The notes: generated by a model from the sequence alone, not told the origin. Positions 1 to 9,116 are shown, counted from the stretch's first letter. The stretch is DNA of 64,000 bases from Bacteroidales bacterium (GCA_026931725.1 JAIXLE010000222.1:17444-81443), one strand, 5' to 3'. Translations and numbers: made by a program.

Positions 1-72
1 GAAATTGATGCCTTCGGAGCCGCCGTCGGCGTGGCCGGGTTCTACACTGGGATCGGTTATCTTCTGCCGTAA
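1..72 (+). CDS. C-terminal end of an upstream gene (partial)
   Basis: Frame 1 is open from the first base to a TAA at 70-72 and encodes 23 residues rich in Gly, Ala and aromatic residues, ending in GIGYLLP. The composition resembles a membrane-segment end. A perfect 12-bp stem-loop follows at 91-130, as expected at the end of a transcription unit. The fragment is too short to name, and it could be a chance open frame. Confidence 0.4.
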   Translation, partial: EIDAFGAAVGVAGFYTGIGYLLP

Positions 73-90
73 CTCCGTTCGTGGAAAGTG

Positions 91-130
91 CATTCCTCCT
101 GCTCGCCCATCGTGTGTGGCAGGAGGAATG
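91..130 (+). terminator. Stem-loop after the partial gene
   Basis: A perfect 12-bp inverted repeat (91-102 CATTCCTCCTGC with 119-130 GCAGGAGGAATG) encloses a 16-nt loop, 19 bases after the TAA of the partial gene. No T-run follows, so it may be a processing or Rho-associated hairpin and not a classical intrinsic terminator. Confidence 0.45.
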
Positions 131-258
131 GGGCGTGCTGCGAAAATTGCATATCTTATCACAGTTCTGCATTGGCCCGTTTGCCGTGGGGTACTTACAA
201 TTTGTGAGAGTATCCCGGACTCCTCCCGCCATTTCCGTCCTGGCCGAGACTCGAAGCG

Positions 259-2022
259 ATGACTTCTGCAGAAATTCAGTCTTTCCTCGATCTGGCCCGG
301 ATTCACAGGCTCCTGCAGCCGGGTGAAATGGACACGCTACTCCAGCAACCTGAGACTCCGCAGACGGATCGAGCGGCTTTTGGCGAGTTCCTGCGCCATC
401 ATGGCTTGCTCACAACCTATCAACTCGAAAATCTTTTGAGTGAAAATGGGCACGCTCTCAGTTGCGCGGGTTATCCGATCGTCGATGTCATTGGCCCCTG
501 TCCGGGAGGCACCGCGTTTCGAGCGTTACACCCAACGTCCCGAACACCACTGGTACTCCGGCGGTTACGGACGGATTGGCTCACCTCGACCGATCATCCT
601 GCAAACTATATTCTGCGTGCGCAAACCGCTTGCGCACTGACACACCCGCACATTGTACCGTTGGTCGATGTGGGAGCCGATCAAGGAGAGGTGTTCATCG
701 TCCAAGAACCGGATGAGGGTTCCAATCTGGGAACGCTCGTGGCGGACATTGGCGCAATGCCCGCCAGCTTGGCAATGGAGTATGGCCGTCAGGCCGCCAT
801 CGCCTTACGAGTGATCCACGCGCGTGGTGACGTTCATGGTCACGTTCACCCCGGTAATTTGTGGATTGGCCCACTGGTGGCGATGGCGAAATCCCGCCCT
901 GATGGCAGCCCCCGGATGCGACCGGCCGCCTCCGCACGGGTGCGATTAGCCGAACTGGGATTACTCCCACTCCATCCCAGTCTCGCTACGGGAATGGAGG
1001 ATCCGAATCGGGCGGTGATTCCCGAAGACCATCTGGCCTATCTGCCCCCGGAACGGGTCCATTCCGCCGAACGGACTTCCGCGGGTGATGTCTACGGTTT
1101 GGGCGCGACATTATACTTCCTACTGACGGGCAAAGCTCCCTACTCAGCAGAACGAATCGGCGATTTACTCGACAAATTATCGCACAGTGAACCTGTCTCT
1201 TTATCGGCCATGCGGCCAGATTGTCCGAGCGAATTGATCGCAGGCATTCAACGGATGTTAGCGCGTGACCCCGCTATCAGACCGAGTGCCGCCGATGTTG
1301 AGGAACAGCTAAACCGCCTGATCGCCCCCAACCCCGCATCATCCCAGCCCGCGCCCACCCGCGCAGAGCCAACCCCGCCAGAACCCGCGCCGGCCGCAAC
1401 TCCACTAGCCGATGTAAGCCAGACTGAGCCCAACCCACATCGGGAAACTCCTCTTCCGAACACGCCAGCATTGCAACAGCCGATGCCGGTGGAGCCTGTG
1501 CTGGTCCCGGCTCCCCTGCCCTCTGGTAACCCCGCACCGGCGGTGAATTGGCCAGCATCACCCTACTCCGGGAGTACCATTCCTCCCGCTCACCCTGGCT
1601 ACACGCAACCCGCCAGCCCCGCGCCACAACCAGGCTATCCGCAACCTGTGGGCTACCCCCAACCTGTGGGCTACCCCCAACCTGTGGGCTACCCCCAACC
1701 TGTGAGCTATCCCCAACCGGGCTATCCGCAACCGCAGCCTATCGGTTATCCACCCCAACCGGGATACCCGCAACCGCAGCCCATCGGTTATCCACCCCAA
1801 CCGGGATACCCGCAACCGCAACCCGTCGCAATGGGCTGGAATCACCCCGGCGCGGCGTATGGACACGACGATTTTACCCAGGGCCAATCGGATGATGGGA
1901 CACCGACTCGTGTACGACGACCCGTCGAAGACAAATCGGGGAATTGGGTAGTGTGGGTCATCGCAGGAGCGGTGTTGAATATCATCGCGGTAGCAGGTTG
2001 GTTCTACCTATTCATGAGGTAG
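259..2022 (+). CDS. Ser/Thr kinase-like protein, predicted pseudokinase with C-terminal membrane anchor
   Basis: This 587-residue protein has an N-terminal region of about 70 residues, a kinase-like fold at about 71-355, a Pro/Gln/Tyr-rich repeat linker (about 355-535) and one membrane helix near the C-terminus (about 563-585). The kinase fold is recognisable from a kinase-type F-helix block [19 protein letters not shown] at 278-296. The catalytic residues are replaced: the HRDLKPxN loop reads HGHVHPGN (193-200), DFG reads ELG (232-234), and the beta-3 lysine position is Arg101. Planctomycetes are rich in eukaryote-like kinases, and pseudokinases among them can act as scaffolds or sensors; that role is inferred here. 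The sugar-isomerase gene starts 8 bp after the stop, so the two are probably cotranscribed. Confidence 0.85.
   Translation: MTSAEIQSFLDLARIHRLLQPGEMDTLLQQPETPQTDRAAFGEFLRHHGLLTTYQLENLLSENGHALSCAGYPIVDVIGPCPGGTAFRALHPTSRTPLVLRRLRTDWLTSTDHPANYILRAQTACALTHPHIVPLVDVGADQGEVFIVQEPDEGSNLGTLVADIGAMPASLAMEYGRQAAIALRVIHARGDVHGHVHPGNLWIGPLVAMAKSRPDGSPRMRPAASARVRLAELGLLPLHPSLATGMEDPNRAVIPEDHLAYLPPERVHSAERTSAGDVYGLGATLYFLLTGKAPYSAERIGDLLDKLSHSEPVSLSAMRPDCPSELIAGIQRMLARDPAIRPSAADVEEQLNRLIAPNPASSQPAPTRAEPTPPEPAPAATPLADVSQTEPNPHRETPLPNTPALQQPMPVEPVLVPAPLPSGNPAPAVNWPASPYSGSTIPPAHPGYTQPASPAPQPGYPQPVGYPQPVGYPQPVGYPQPVSYPQPGYPQPQPIGYPPQPGYPQPQPIGYPPQPGYPQPQPVAMGWNHPGAAYGHDDFTQGQSDDGTPTRVRRPVEDKSGNWVVWVIAGAVLNIIAVAGWFYLFMR
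1633..1827 (+). repeat. In-frame tandem repeats in the kinase-like gene
   Basis: Two repeat types lie end to end. Four 18-bp units encoding GYPQPV run from 1633 to 1704, followed by a shortened unit to 1719. Then a 42-bp unit encoding [14 protein letters not shown] occurs twice (1720-1761 and 1762-1803), with a partial third copy to 1827. All units keep the frame and build a flexible Pro/Gln/Tyr linker between the kinase-like domain and the membrane helix. Near-identity of the units suggests recent slippage or unequal recombination. Confidence 0.9.
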
Positions 2023-2030
2023 TCGACGGC

Positions 2031-2846
2031 GTGAAACTTTGCATCAGTCAGTCTTCCACAATGCCCGCGAGTTTTGCCGAAGATGTGGCAGGCTACGCGG
2101 ATGGGGGATGTACAGCCCTCGAAGTGTGGTTGACCAAGCTCGAAACCCATTTGCAAGCCGCATCATTGGCGGAAACACGGCAACTACTGGCCGATCGCGG
2201 TGTGACGCTGCCCGTTGCCGCGTATCAAGGCGGACTGCTGTTGTCACAAGGAGAAGCCCGCAAAGCCCACTTCGACCATTTTCGCAAGCGACTCGATCTA
2301 TGTCAGACGTTTGGCATCTCGACACTCATCCTCGTTGCCGATTTCGTCCAGAAACCGGACCCAACGGCCTTGCAACGCGCTCTGGTTTCACTGAATCAAG
2401 CCGCCGACTGGGCCGAAGGATACGGTGTCCGCCTCGCTCTGGAATTCCGCGGCACGGACACCTTTTGCAACTGCCTCGATACGGCCGTCACGTTGGTCGA
2501 GAGTTGTGAACGCAACCAGGTCGGCGTGTGCCTTGATCTCTTTCACTTCTACAAAGGGCCGAGCAAGTCCGAAGACCTCGACCGTCTGACCGCTGCCAAT
2601 CTGGCTCATGTGCAACTCTGCGATGTGGCGGGGTTGCCTCGTGAGTTCATGACCGATGCGGATCGTGTCTTCCCCGGTGAAGGAGATTTCCGCATCCTCC
2701 CACTGATGGAACGGTTACGCGCGATCGGCTACACGGGCTGGGTGTCGTTGGAATTACTGAACCCGATACTCTGGCAATCCAAACCCTCGCAAGTTGCCGA
2801 ACTCGGGATGACCGCTCTGAAACGGTATCTAAATCACGATCGTTGA
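2031..2846 (+). CDS. Sugar phosphate isomerase/epimerase-like TIM barrel (AP endonuclease 2 family)
   Basis: A 271-residue xylose-isomerase-like TIM barrel. Expected metal or active-site positions are visible as LEFRG, CLDLFHF, HVQLCD, a GEGDF segment and SLELLNP near the C-terminus, matching the usual Glu-Asp-His-Glu order of the family. I chose the GTG at 2031 because the family N-terminus (KLCISQSS) begins there and the preceding stop lies 8 bp upstream; an open frame continues further 5' but overlaps the kinase-like gene. The substrate cannot be told from sequence. Such proteins are numerous in planctomycetes and usually act on keto-sugars, inositols or their derivatives. Confidence 0.85.
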   Translation: MKLCISQSSTMPASFAEDVAGYADGGCTALEVWLTKLETHLQAASLAETRQLLADRGVTLPVAAYQGGLLLSQGEARKAHFDHFRKRLDLCQTFGISTLILVADFVQKPDPTALQRALVSLNQAADWAEGYGVRLALEFRGTDTFCNCLDTAVTLVESCERNQVGVCLDLFHFYKGPSKSEDLDRLTAANLAHVQLCDVAGLPREFMTDADRVFPGEGDFRILPLMERLRAIGYTGWVSLELLNPILWQSKPSQVAELGMTALKRYLNHDR

Positions 2847-2991
2847 AGCCAACCATCGTGGTTCGACTCGGCGTAGCGGAAAAGGATCGTTGCTGGGTCC
2901 ATTCATCGCAACCGAGGCCGGAATTATTAGACAGACGAACTTGTGTTCGGCTGGGGATGTGGGGAATGTGGAGAACATGTCGGGGGATGGA

Positions 2992-3021
2992 TGTTGTTCA
3001 CAACAACAGATTGGGTAACAT
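2992..3021 (+). promoter_or_regulatory. Putative promoter and operator palindrome of the toxin-antitoxin operon
   Basis: A perfect inverted repeat with 7-bp arms (TGTTGTT 2992-2998, AACAACA 3002-3008) lies about 38 bp upstream of the antitoxin start. It overlaps a plausible -35 (TTGTTC 2994-2999), with a -10-like TAACAT at 3016-3021 (16-bp spacer). Many type II antitoxins repress their own promoters by binding such palindromes; binding here is inferred. Confidence 0.4.
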
Positions 3022-3045
3022 ATTGGCATCTAATTGGAGGTCATC

Positions 3046-3240
3046 ATGAATGCACCCGTCCGTCAGTTGCTGGACCTGTTCGATGCTCTGCCCGAGCCAG
3101 ACAAGCGATCGGCTGCGACTGAGATCATTCGGCGAATGCCGGGTGACGGCGAGCTGACTGCGGATGACCACGATGCACTGACCGATGAGTTATTCGCTGC
3201 CCTCGACGCTGAGGAGGCGAACCGTGATGCGGTCCGCTGA
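3046..3240 (+). CDS. Putative antitoxin of a MazEF/PemIK-type module
   Basis: A 64-residue acidic protein beginning MNAPVRQLLDLFDALPEPDK, preceded by a strong ribosome-binding site (GGAGGT, 3037-3042) 3 bp before the ATG. An in-frame upstream start at 3034 would bury this site, so I chose 3046. The gene overlaps the downstream toxin by 14 bp, the usual arrangement for translationally coupled antitoxin-toxin pairs. Its size and acidity fit an antitoxin, and similar short proteins of the form 'LPEPDKRSAATEIIRR' sit upstream of PemK-like toxins in other bacteria, but I recognise no named DNA-binding fold. The assignment rests mainly on context. Confidence 0.75.
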   Translation: MNAPVRQLLDLFDALPEPDKRSAATEIIRRMPGDGELTADDHDALTDELFAALDAEEANRDAVR

Positions 3241-3544
3241 CCGTGGGGCTGTCTGGCTGGTCGATATGGGCATGACGGCCAAGATTCGCCCATGCTTGAT
3301 ACTCAGCGTACTGCCTGACCCGCAAGATCGGGTATTGGTCACAGTGGTTCCGCGGACGACCAGCGTTCAGGGCACCCGGTTCGAGGTGGACGTGTCGGCC
3401 CATTTTTTCAAGTCCGGCGGGGTGTTCGATGCCCAGCAGGTGGCCACGGTTGCCCAGGTGCGGTTGATCCGACGGCTTGGTGATTTGGATTCGACCGGGA
3501 TGGCTGCAGTCGAAGATGCCGTTCGCCGGTGGCTCGGGCTGTGA
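3227..3544 (+). CDS. PemK/MazF-family toxin (putative endoribonuclease)
   Basis: A 105-residue protein with the PemK/MazF core: N-terminal RGAVWLVDMG, then KIRPCLILS and VTVVPRTTS, corresponding to the family's G-x-(I/V)-W, RP-x-(L/V)-(I/V)-(L/V)S and P-(I/V)-T-S strands. MazF toxins cleave mRNA at short sequence motifs and are held inactive by the antitoxin. The length is normal for the family. The ATG at 3227 lies inside the antitoxin gene and is served by GAGGAG at 3211-3216; a longer in-frame start at 3185 lacks such a site. Cleavage specificity cannot be predicted. Confidence 0.88.
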   Translation: MRSADRGAVWLVDMGMTAKIRPCLILSVLPDPQDRVLVTVVPRTTSVQGTRFEVDVSAHFFKSGGVFDAQQVATVAQVRLIRRLGDLDSTGMAAVEDAVRRWLGL

Positions 3545-3676
3545 CAGACAGGCCGAACCAGGCGCTGCGGCCGACCCCGCCTCGTGGTTGAGTATCGTGC
3601 CTCGGTGGTCCTATTCGCTGTGAGTGTCCCGGCGGAGTTGCTGAGCGTGTGTGTTCAGCAAAGAAAGAGTGGCCCG

Positions 3677-4099
3677 ATGCGCAGAAACGTAACTTTCCGC
3701 AGCACGGTGCCGGTTGATCTCGACCAACATCCGCCGGGTGAGGAACTTGCGGAGTACATTGCTGAAAAGATGACTGCCACCGGTCTGAAGGCACGTATCG
3801 TCGACGTTTACGCGAACTCCGCTTGGTGGATCAAATTAGAGGCGGAGCAGAGAATGCCGTGGGCGCTGCTCGGATACATCAACGACGGCCCCGCTGAGTG
3901 GTTGCTTCAGATCTACTCCAGCGTAGGGTGGTTCGGGTGGTTGCTCGGTCGGTCGGACGAAAGTGAACGGCGACTCTTTACGGGACGGTTACAGGCGTTG
4001 CTAGTGGGTGATCCCCACTTCCGTGATGTGCGCTGGCATAGTGGAGTGTGGAGTGATTCGGGATGGTCAAGCAACCCTGCCGAACAAGATGGCGTGTAG
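3677..4099 (+). CDS. Hypothetical protein downstream of the toxin-antitoxin pair
   Basis: I do not recognise this 140-residue protein. It is soluble, with mixed alpha/beta character and many aromatic residues (for example SAWWIKLEAE, WLLQIYSSVGWFGWLLG and the Trp-rich end), and has no signal peptide. I took the ATG at 3677; an in-frame GTG at 3584 would add 31 residues of low-complexity character. It starts 132 bp after the toxin stop, so it may or may not share the promoter. Size and composition recall immunity-type or barnase-inhibitor-like small proteins, but no motif supports that. Confidence 0.6.
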   Translation: MRRNVTFRSTVPVDLDQHPPGEELAEYIAEKMTATGLKARIVDVYANSAWWIKLEAEQRMPWALLGYINDGPAEWLLQIYSSVGWFGWLLGRSDESERRLFTGRLQALLVGDPHFRDVRWHSGVWSDSGWSSNPAEQDGV

Positions 4100-4259
4100 C
4101 CCAAAGAGTTGTTTAGCAAAGTGGTGTCGAACAAAGCGATGCAACAGATTGGGCGGTTATCACGGCTTTCCGAAGTGCGCTGTCTCTTCTGGATGCCCGA
4201 CTGAACTTGTGTTCTGAGATAATATTTTAACATCCAGACTCGCCGAAAAGGTCAGACAT

Positions 4260-5876
4260 ATGACTTGTCTCATCCGTCAGATCGTGACCCTATTGTTACT
4301 GGTGATTGGTACGCAACCTGTGCTTGCGGCGGACGCGGATGTCCTCGTGTATGGTGCGACTCCCGGCGGTTTCTGTGCCGCCATCGCAGCGGCTCGGGAG
4401 GGGGTATCGGTGATCCTTCTGGAACCAACCGACCATGTGGGGGCGATGAGTACAGGCGGCCTGAGCCATTGCGATTCCAACCAGATGGTTCGCAGCACTC
4501 TGATGGGGTTGTTCCACGAATGGCATCTGCGCGTAGTGAAGGATTATACCGATCGGGGACTCCCAGCCCCGTATGATCCCACGATCAAAGATCAATCCCG
4601 TTGGGTTTTCGAGCCCCATGTCGCCATGCGTGTGACGAAAAAAATGCTCGACGAAGCCCATGTCCGGGTGCTGACCAAGCAACCCATCCAGTCCGTCATT
4701 CGAGATGGTCAGCGTATTGTTTCTCTGGTGACACCGCAGGCAACGTATCGTGCCAAGGTCTTTGTCGATGGCACCTACGAAGGTGATCTCATGGCCGCCG
4801 CGAAAGTCGATTGGACGATTGGGCGAGAGGGTCGGGCAGAGTATCAGGAAACCCTGGCAGGCCAACGCTATCCGAAGCCGAAGATGAACATCAATGGATT
4901 CGATGATAATGGGAAAATTCTGCCTCTCATCACAACCGACATTCGCACGGCGGATGAAACGGGCGACCAGAACATCATGACGTTCAGCTTTCGCCTGTGT
5001 CTGACGACGGAACCGAAAAATCATCTGGCGATGCCAAAACCGGATCATTACGATCCGGTCCGCTTCGAGATTATCCGCCGTTACTTGCGAGCGGGCGGCA
5101 AGATTGAGCAGGTCGGGATGGATCTTTACCCCATTCCAGGCAACAAACTCGACGGCAATAACTCGATTGGTCGACTATTCTCGATCGGTCTGATCGGTGG
5201 CGGCAAAGACTGGCACAAAGCCGATGCCGCGGGGCGGCAAGCCATCTGGGAGGCGCATAAGCAGTACACGTTGGAATTCATCCACTTTCTGACAAATGAC
5301 CCCGTCATTCCTGAGAAGGTGCGACAGAGCTACGCACGGCTCGGCTTGTGCAAGGATGAATTCGCCGATTATGACCACTTCTCACCCGCGTTGTACGTTC
5401 GAGAATCTCGCCGCATGAAAGGGCTTTACGTCCTCAGTCAGAAAGACATTCTCAACACGCCCCGAAAGGAAGATCCGATTGCCATTGCTTCGTTCCCAAT
5501 TGACTCGCACGATTGCCAGCGTATCGCCTTGCGTGGTGGCGGCGTTCTCAACGAAGGCACCATCTTCCCCGTGCGGAAAACGCAACCGAAGCAAGGATAT
5601 GCCTATCACGTTCCATACCGGGCGATCCTTCCGAAGCCGGGGCAGTGTACCAATCTGCTCGTACCCGTGGCGTTGTCCTGCACGCATGTTGGGATTTCCT
5701 CATTGCGGATCGAAGGTGCCTGGATGGTGATCGGCCAAGGTGCGGGCGTGGCGGCAGCGCTGGCAGCCCAAGCGGGTATCACCGTGCAGAAGTTGCCCTA
5801 CGCCCAACTGGAAAAACACCTGCAGACTCAAGGGCAGGTTCTCGAACTCCCGGCAACGGTGGATCACCAGAAATAA
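4260..5876 (+). CDS. Exported FAD-dependent oxidoreductase
   Basis: A 538-residue protein with a cleavable signal peptide (hydrophobic core LLLLVIG, cleavage near residue 23 after VLA). A Rossmann FAD-binding motif follows at once: DVLVYGATPGGFCAAIAAAREG, continuing to a basic/acidic turn at the end of strand 2. It belongs to the FAD_oxidored group (PF12831), often annotated as xanthan-lyase-like or flavoprotein in planctomycetes. The C-terminal part contains RIEGAWMVIGQGAGVAAALA, the second flavin-contacting helix of this family. AAGGTC lies upstream of the ATG. It is monocistronic here. The substrate is unknown; an extracytoplasmic location and a role with carbohydrates are inferred from the family. 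Confidence 0.85.
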   Translation: MTCLIRQIVTLLLLVIGTQPVLAADADVLVYGATPGGFCAAIAAAREGVSVILLEPTDHVGAMSTGGLSHCDSNQMVRSTLMGLFHEWHLRVVKDYTDRGLPAPYDPTIKDQSRWVFEPHVAMRVTKKMLDEAHVRVLTKQPIQSVIRDGQRIVSLVTPQATYRAKVFVDGTYEGDLMAAAKVDWTIGREGRAEYQETLAGQRYPKPKMNINGFDDNGKILPLITTDIRTADETGDQNIMTFSFRLCLTTEPKNHLAMPKPDHYDPVRFEIIRRYLRAGGKIEQVGMDLYPIPGNKLDGNNSIGRLFSIGLIGGGKDWHKADAAGRQAIWEAHKQYTLEFIHFLTNDPVIPEKVRQSYARLGLCKDEFADYDHFSPALYVRESRRMKGLYVLSQKDILNTPRKEDPIAIASFPIDSHDCQRIALRGGGVLNEGTIFPVRKTQPKQGYAYHVPYRAILPKPGQCTNLLVPVALSCTHVGISSLRIEGAWMVIGQGAGVAAALAAQAGITVQKLPYAQLEKHLQTQGQVLELPATVDHQK

Positions 5877-6068
5877 TCTGAAGTACGATAGTGGCCATCA
5901 CGCGGGTATCCTACGATTAGAGATGGCGTGTGCAGGATGGTCAATGGACTCTCAAAATGATCTCGCCGTGTCCCGGTTCGTGAAGCTCTCTCCATACAGT
6001 AATCCTCATTCCTCCCAAGCGGGCCGGAATCCGGGTTCGTTCCCTTTACGTCATAAAGGATTACGCTG

Positions 6069-7109
6069 ATGTTGGTTGTTATGCAATCGGACGCGACTGC
6101 ACCCCAGGTCGACCGGGTGGTGGCAGTGATTCGTGAACGTGGGCTCACCCCGCATGTGCTGCCGGGAACAACTCGCACCGCGATCGGCATGACCGGGAAC
6201 ACCAGTGCGGTCGAAGCCGCTTTGTTCGAGTCGTTGCCGGGGGTCAGTGAGGCCATCCGCGTCACGAAGCCGTACAAGCTCGCCAGCCGGGAAATGCACC
6301 GTGATGATACGGCGATCCCACTGCCCCAGGGAACATTCGGCCCCGAAGCGTTTACAATCGTGGCTGGCCCTTGCTCGGTGGAAGATGAAGCCCTGATTTT
6401 CCGTACCGCTGAGTTCCTTCTGGAAAACGGTATCACCTTCCTGCGAGCGGGCGCGTTCAAACCCCGTACCAGCCCCTACAGCTTCCAGGGACTCGGTCGA
6501 GAAGGGCTCGCCATCCTGAAGAAAGTCCGCGAGAAAACCGGCATCGCCGTCGTGACGGAATTGATGGATACCGATAACGCGGATGCCGTAGAAGAAGCCG
6601 TCGATGTCATCCAGATCGGCACCCGCAACATGCAGAACTTCGCGCTCTTGAAACGCGTCGGACTGGCCCGAAAGCCGGTGCTACTGAAACGGGGAATGAG
6701 CGCGACGCTGGAAGAATGGCTGATGGCGGCGGAATACATCATGGCCGGTGGGAACTATCAGGTGATCCTCTGTGAGCGGGGTGTACGGACCTTCGCGGAC
6801 CATAGCCGCAACACACTGGACCTGTCAGTCATTCCGCCTGCGAAAACGCAATCGCACCTGCCGATCGTTGTCGACCCCAGCCACGGAACGGGAAAACGAG
6901 CGTACGTCCCCTCCATGAGCTTAGCGGCCCTGGCAGCGGGTGCGGATGGGCTGCTCCTGGAGATTCACCCGGACCCGGACAAGGCACTCTCGGATGGTGC
7001 CCAAACATTGGATTTCCCGACATTTGCGAAATTGCTGAATCAACTGCGTCAGCTGGCACCGACCCTGGGTCGGTCGATTCCGTCGGGTCGATCAGAATCA
7101 GTCTGTTGA
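6069..7109 (+). CDS. aroF: 3-deoxy-7-phosphoheptulonate synthase (DAHP synthase, type I beta)
   Basis: This enzyme condenses phosphoenolpyruvate with erythrose 4-phosphate, the first step of the shikimate pathway. The 346 residues comprise an N-terminal ferredoxin-like regulatory domain (about 1-70, MLVVMQSDAT to the RVTKPYKL linker) and the KDO8P/DAHP synthase TIM barrel. Hallmarks are VAGPCSVE, FKPRTSPYSFQGLG, IQIGTRNMQN, LLKRGM and VDPSHGTGKR. The N-terminal domain is found in forms such as the Thermotoga enzyme, where it mediates feedback inhibition by Tyr or Phe. The start at 6069 has AAAGGA about 10 bp upstream. A strong terminator follows at 7122-7151, so it appears to be transcribed alone. 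Confidence 0.96.
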   Translation: MLVVMQSDATAPQVDRVVAVIRERGLTPHVLPGTTRTAIGMTGNTSAVEAALFESLPGVSEAIRVTKPYKLASREMHRDDTAIPLPQGTFGPEAFTIVAGPCSVEDEALIFRTAEFLLENGITFLRAGAFKPRTSPYSFQGLGREGLAILKKVREKTGIAVVTELMDTDNADAVEEAVDVIQIGTRNMQNFALLKRVGLARKPVLLKRGMSATLEEWLMAAEYIMAGGNYQVILCERGVRTFADHSRNTLDLSVIPPAKTQSHLPIVVDPSHGTGKRAYVPSMSLAALAAGADGLLLEIHPDPDKALSDGAQTLDFPTFAKLLNQLRQLAPTLGRSIPSGRSESVC

Positions 7110-7121
7110 CCATCAAACACG

Positions 7122-7151
7122 AGAACCCACGGGCCATCACCCGTGGGTTCT
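7122..7151 (+). terminator. Terminator after aroF
   Basis: A perfect 12-bp stem (7122-7133 AGAACCCACGGG with 7140-7151 CCCGTGGGTTCT) has a 6-nt loop and is followed by a short T-rich stretch (TTG TTC). It sits between the convergent aroF and DUF1549 genes and could serve both strands. Confidence 0.8.
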
Positions 7152-7172
7152 TTGTTCATCTCCCGAATCGGA

Positions 7173-9116
7173 TTAGTGATTCAGGATAAACTCATTCGTG
7201 TTGAGCAGCGCCCAGAAAACATCCTGGTAGAAGCCCAAATCATTCGGCCCAGCAGGCATAATCCAGCCTGGCACTTCCACTGACTTCTGAGTCGGTGCGG
7301 GCTGAGGGCGAGTACCCGGACGAGTCGGGCGGGTCGGACGGGTCGGTTGCGGTTTCGCGGCCGATTGCGGTGCGGAAACTTCCACCTGGATCTTACGCCC
7401 CTTCATTTGCAGTTCCAAAAGGGTTTCCAGTTCCACACGGGACGGGTGCCGTGACAACGCGGCCAAAAACAGTTCATCAATCACTTCACGGGCGTTGGTC
7501 TGACCATTTCGGGAGGTGTGCCGTGCGGCAATGGCACGAACCACACCGACATCCTTGGCCATTTTGCCATTCCGGTTAATTTCGGAGTTCAGTTCGGAAC
7601 CGTTCAACATCAGCAGTGCTTGAATCACGGTTCCACTGAAGGTCAGTTCGTTCCCTTCATCATCGCCGAAATTGCGAACGAGTTTACCCATCCAGCGTTC
7701 ACGCGCATCTTCAATGCGATCGTTCCCCCCCCCGAAAACCTCGGCTCGGGTGGCCACCATCAGGGATTCAAACAGCACTTCCGGCGACATCGACTTCAGC
7801 GGCATCCGGGCAAAGTACGGAAGGTACTTCGGATCGGTATAGGCCGGGTTCGCTTCGTGACTCAGGCCGTAGACATCGCTGGTGCAGATCCACTCTAAGA
7901 GCATCTTGGAATCGTAGCCGGTGTTGGCGAAATCGCCCGCGATTTTGCTGAGGAGTTCTGGGTGAACCACTTCGTTGTGGCTACCGAAGTCCGCGAACGT
8001 GGCTTCCTGATTGAGCCCACGCCCGAATAAGTGGCCCCACAATCGGTTGACATAGGCTTTGGCGAAGTTGTCGTGGGTCGTAACATACTCGGCCATCACT
8101 TGACGGCGAGTTTTTCCACGGGCACCAGACAACGAAGCGAGTGTCTTGTTCGGCAAAATTCCTTCCATGGCCTGAGCATAGTCTTTCAGGAAGTTTGGCC
8201 GAGCCGCCATCAGTTTCCCGTCACGGCGTTCATAGAAAACAATGCCCGAACGGTTGAGAGCGGGCTCATCCGAAAGTGTGACCTGAACGGGGTTATCCGT
8301 GATTTGTCGATTCCCCGTATTCGGTGTGGGGTTCCGATCACGAGTCACTTGGCGGAAGAAGGCATTCACACCCCAGAAATCGGACTGAATCCATTCTTTG
8401 TTGAAAGGGTGATCGTGGCACTGGATGCACTGTGTTTGCAGGCCGAGGAACAACCGTGTCACCCGAGACGTAATGGGAACGGCATCGAATCGCCCGAGTT
8501 CGGAACGCTTCTCACTGGGGACACTTTCACCGATGTGGGACACGATGAAATTCACCGCCCCGTTTTCATTGGTGGCCCCCGTGGCGGTGATGAGTTGCGT
8601 CACCATGTCGCGGTAGGGCACATTTTCCCGGAACTGACGGGCAAGCCACAAATGCATCTGCTCACGGTAGAGTGGATGCGTGGAACGGGTCATCGTCCAG
8701 ACGGTCCAGATATTCGCCCAATGGTTTGCATATTCGCTAGGGTAGTCAAAACTGATGGGTGTTCCCTTGGGAGCATCCAGTTTCTGAACGAACTGGTTAT
8801 TCACTTTGGGCTTATAGTCCGCGTTGTAGAGCAATCGTCGAACCAGGCGGATCCGTTTATCAGCGCCGCGGTCTTGCTCGAAATCCAGGACTTCTTCTGG
8901 GAAGGGAATCCGCCCGATCAGATCAATAAAGACCCGCCGAATGAATTCGTGATCCGTCGCCCGTTTTGCGGGCTGTTTGATTTCCGCCTCTGCCCATTTG
9001 GCGGCAATCTGTTCATTGATTGCCGCGGCGTTTGGCGACAGGGTATCCGCATGAGCCCCAGGGGTGACAGCTAACAGTCCCCAGGTGGCCAATCCCAAAA
9101 CAGTCAGGCGAAACAT
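7173..9116 (-). CDS. Exported DUF1549/DUF1553 protein
   Basis: A 647-residue protein with a signal peptide (residues 1-23, ending AHA). DUF1549 follows (from about residue 30, with DHEFIRRVFIDLIGRIPF) and carries a CIQCHDHPF heme-like CxxCH motif at about 230. DUF1553 makes up the second half (FAKAYVNRLWGHLFGRGL and the NTNEFILNH C-terminus). These domains are abundant in Planctomycetes and their function is not established; the CxxCH motif suggests heme or metal binding outside the cytoplasm. Unlike the longer family member at 28201-30831 it lacks an N-terminal cytochrome domain. A low-complexity TRPTRPTRPGTRP stretch lies near residue 600. A G-rich site (GGGGGG) lies about 8 bp before the ATG. 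Confidence 0.9.
   Translation of the reverse strand: MFRLTVLGLATWGLLAVTPGAHADTLSPNAAAINEQIAAKWAEAEIKQPAKRATDHEFIRRVFIDLIGRIPFPEEVLDFEQDRGADKRIRLVRRLLYNADYKPKVNNQFVQKLDAPKGTPISFDYPSEYANHWANIWTVWTMTRSTHPLYREQMHLWLARQFRENVPYRDMVTQLITATGATNENGAVNFIVSHIGESVPSEKRSELGRFDAVPITSRVTRLFLGLQTQCIQCHDHPFNKEWIQSDFWGVNAFFRQVTRDRNPTPNTGNRQITDNPVQVTLSDEPALNRSGIVFYERRDGKLMAARPNFLKDYAQAMEGILPNKTLASLSGARGKTRRQVMAEYVTTHDNFAKAYVNRLWGHLFGRGLNQEATFADFGSHNEVVHPELLSKIAGDFANTGYDSKMLLEWICTSDVYGLSHEANPAYTDPKYLPYFARMPLKSMSPEVLFESLMVATRAEVFGGGNDRIEDARERWMGKLVRNFGDDEGNELTFSGTVIQALLMLNGSELNSEINRNGKMAKDVGVVRAIAARHTSRNGQTNAREVIDELFLAALSRHPSRVELETLLELQMKGRKIQVEVSAPQSAAKPQPTRPTRPTRPGTRPQPAPTQKSVEVPGWIMPAGPNDLGFYQDVFWALLNTNEFILNH

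Noticed and set aside
1633..1827. Possible CRISPR array
   Set aside because: The repeats are contiguous, in frame and without unique spacers, so they are coding tandem repeats.
1548..1895. Plus-strand frame with CGLPPT repeats
   Set aside because: It is a shifted reading of the Pro/Gln repeat tract in the pseudokinase gene.
8031..9074. 347-residue plus-strand frame
   Set aside because: It is the complement of the DUF1549/1553 gene and shows no recognisable domain.
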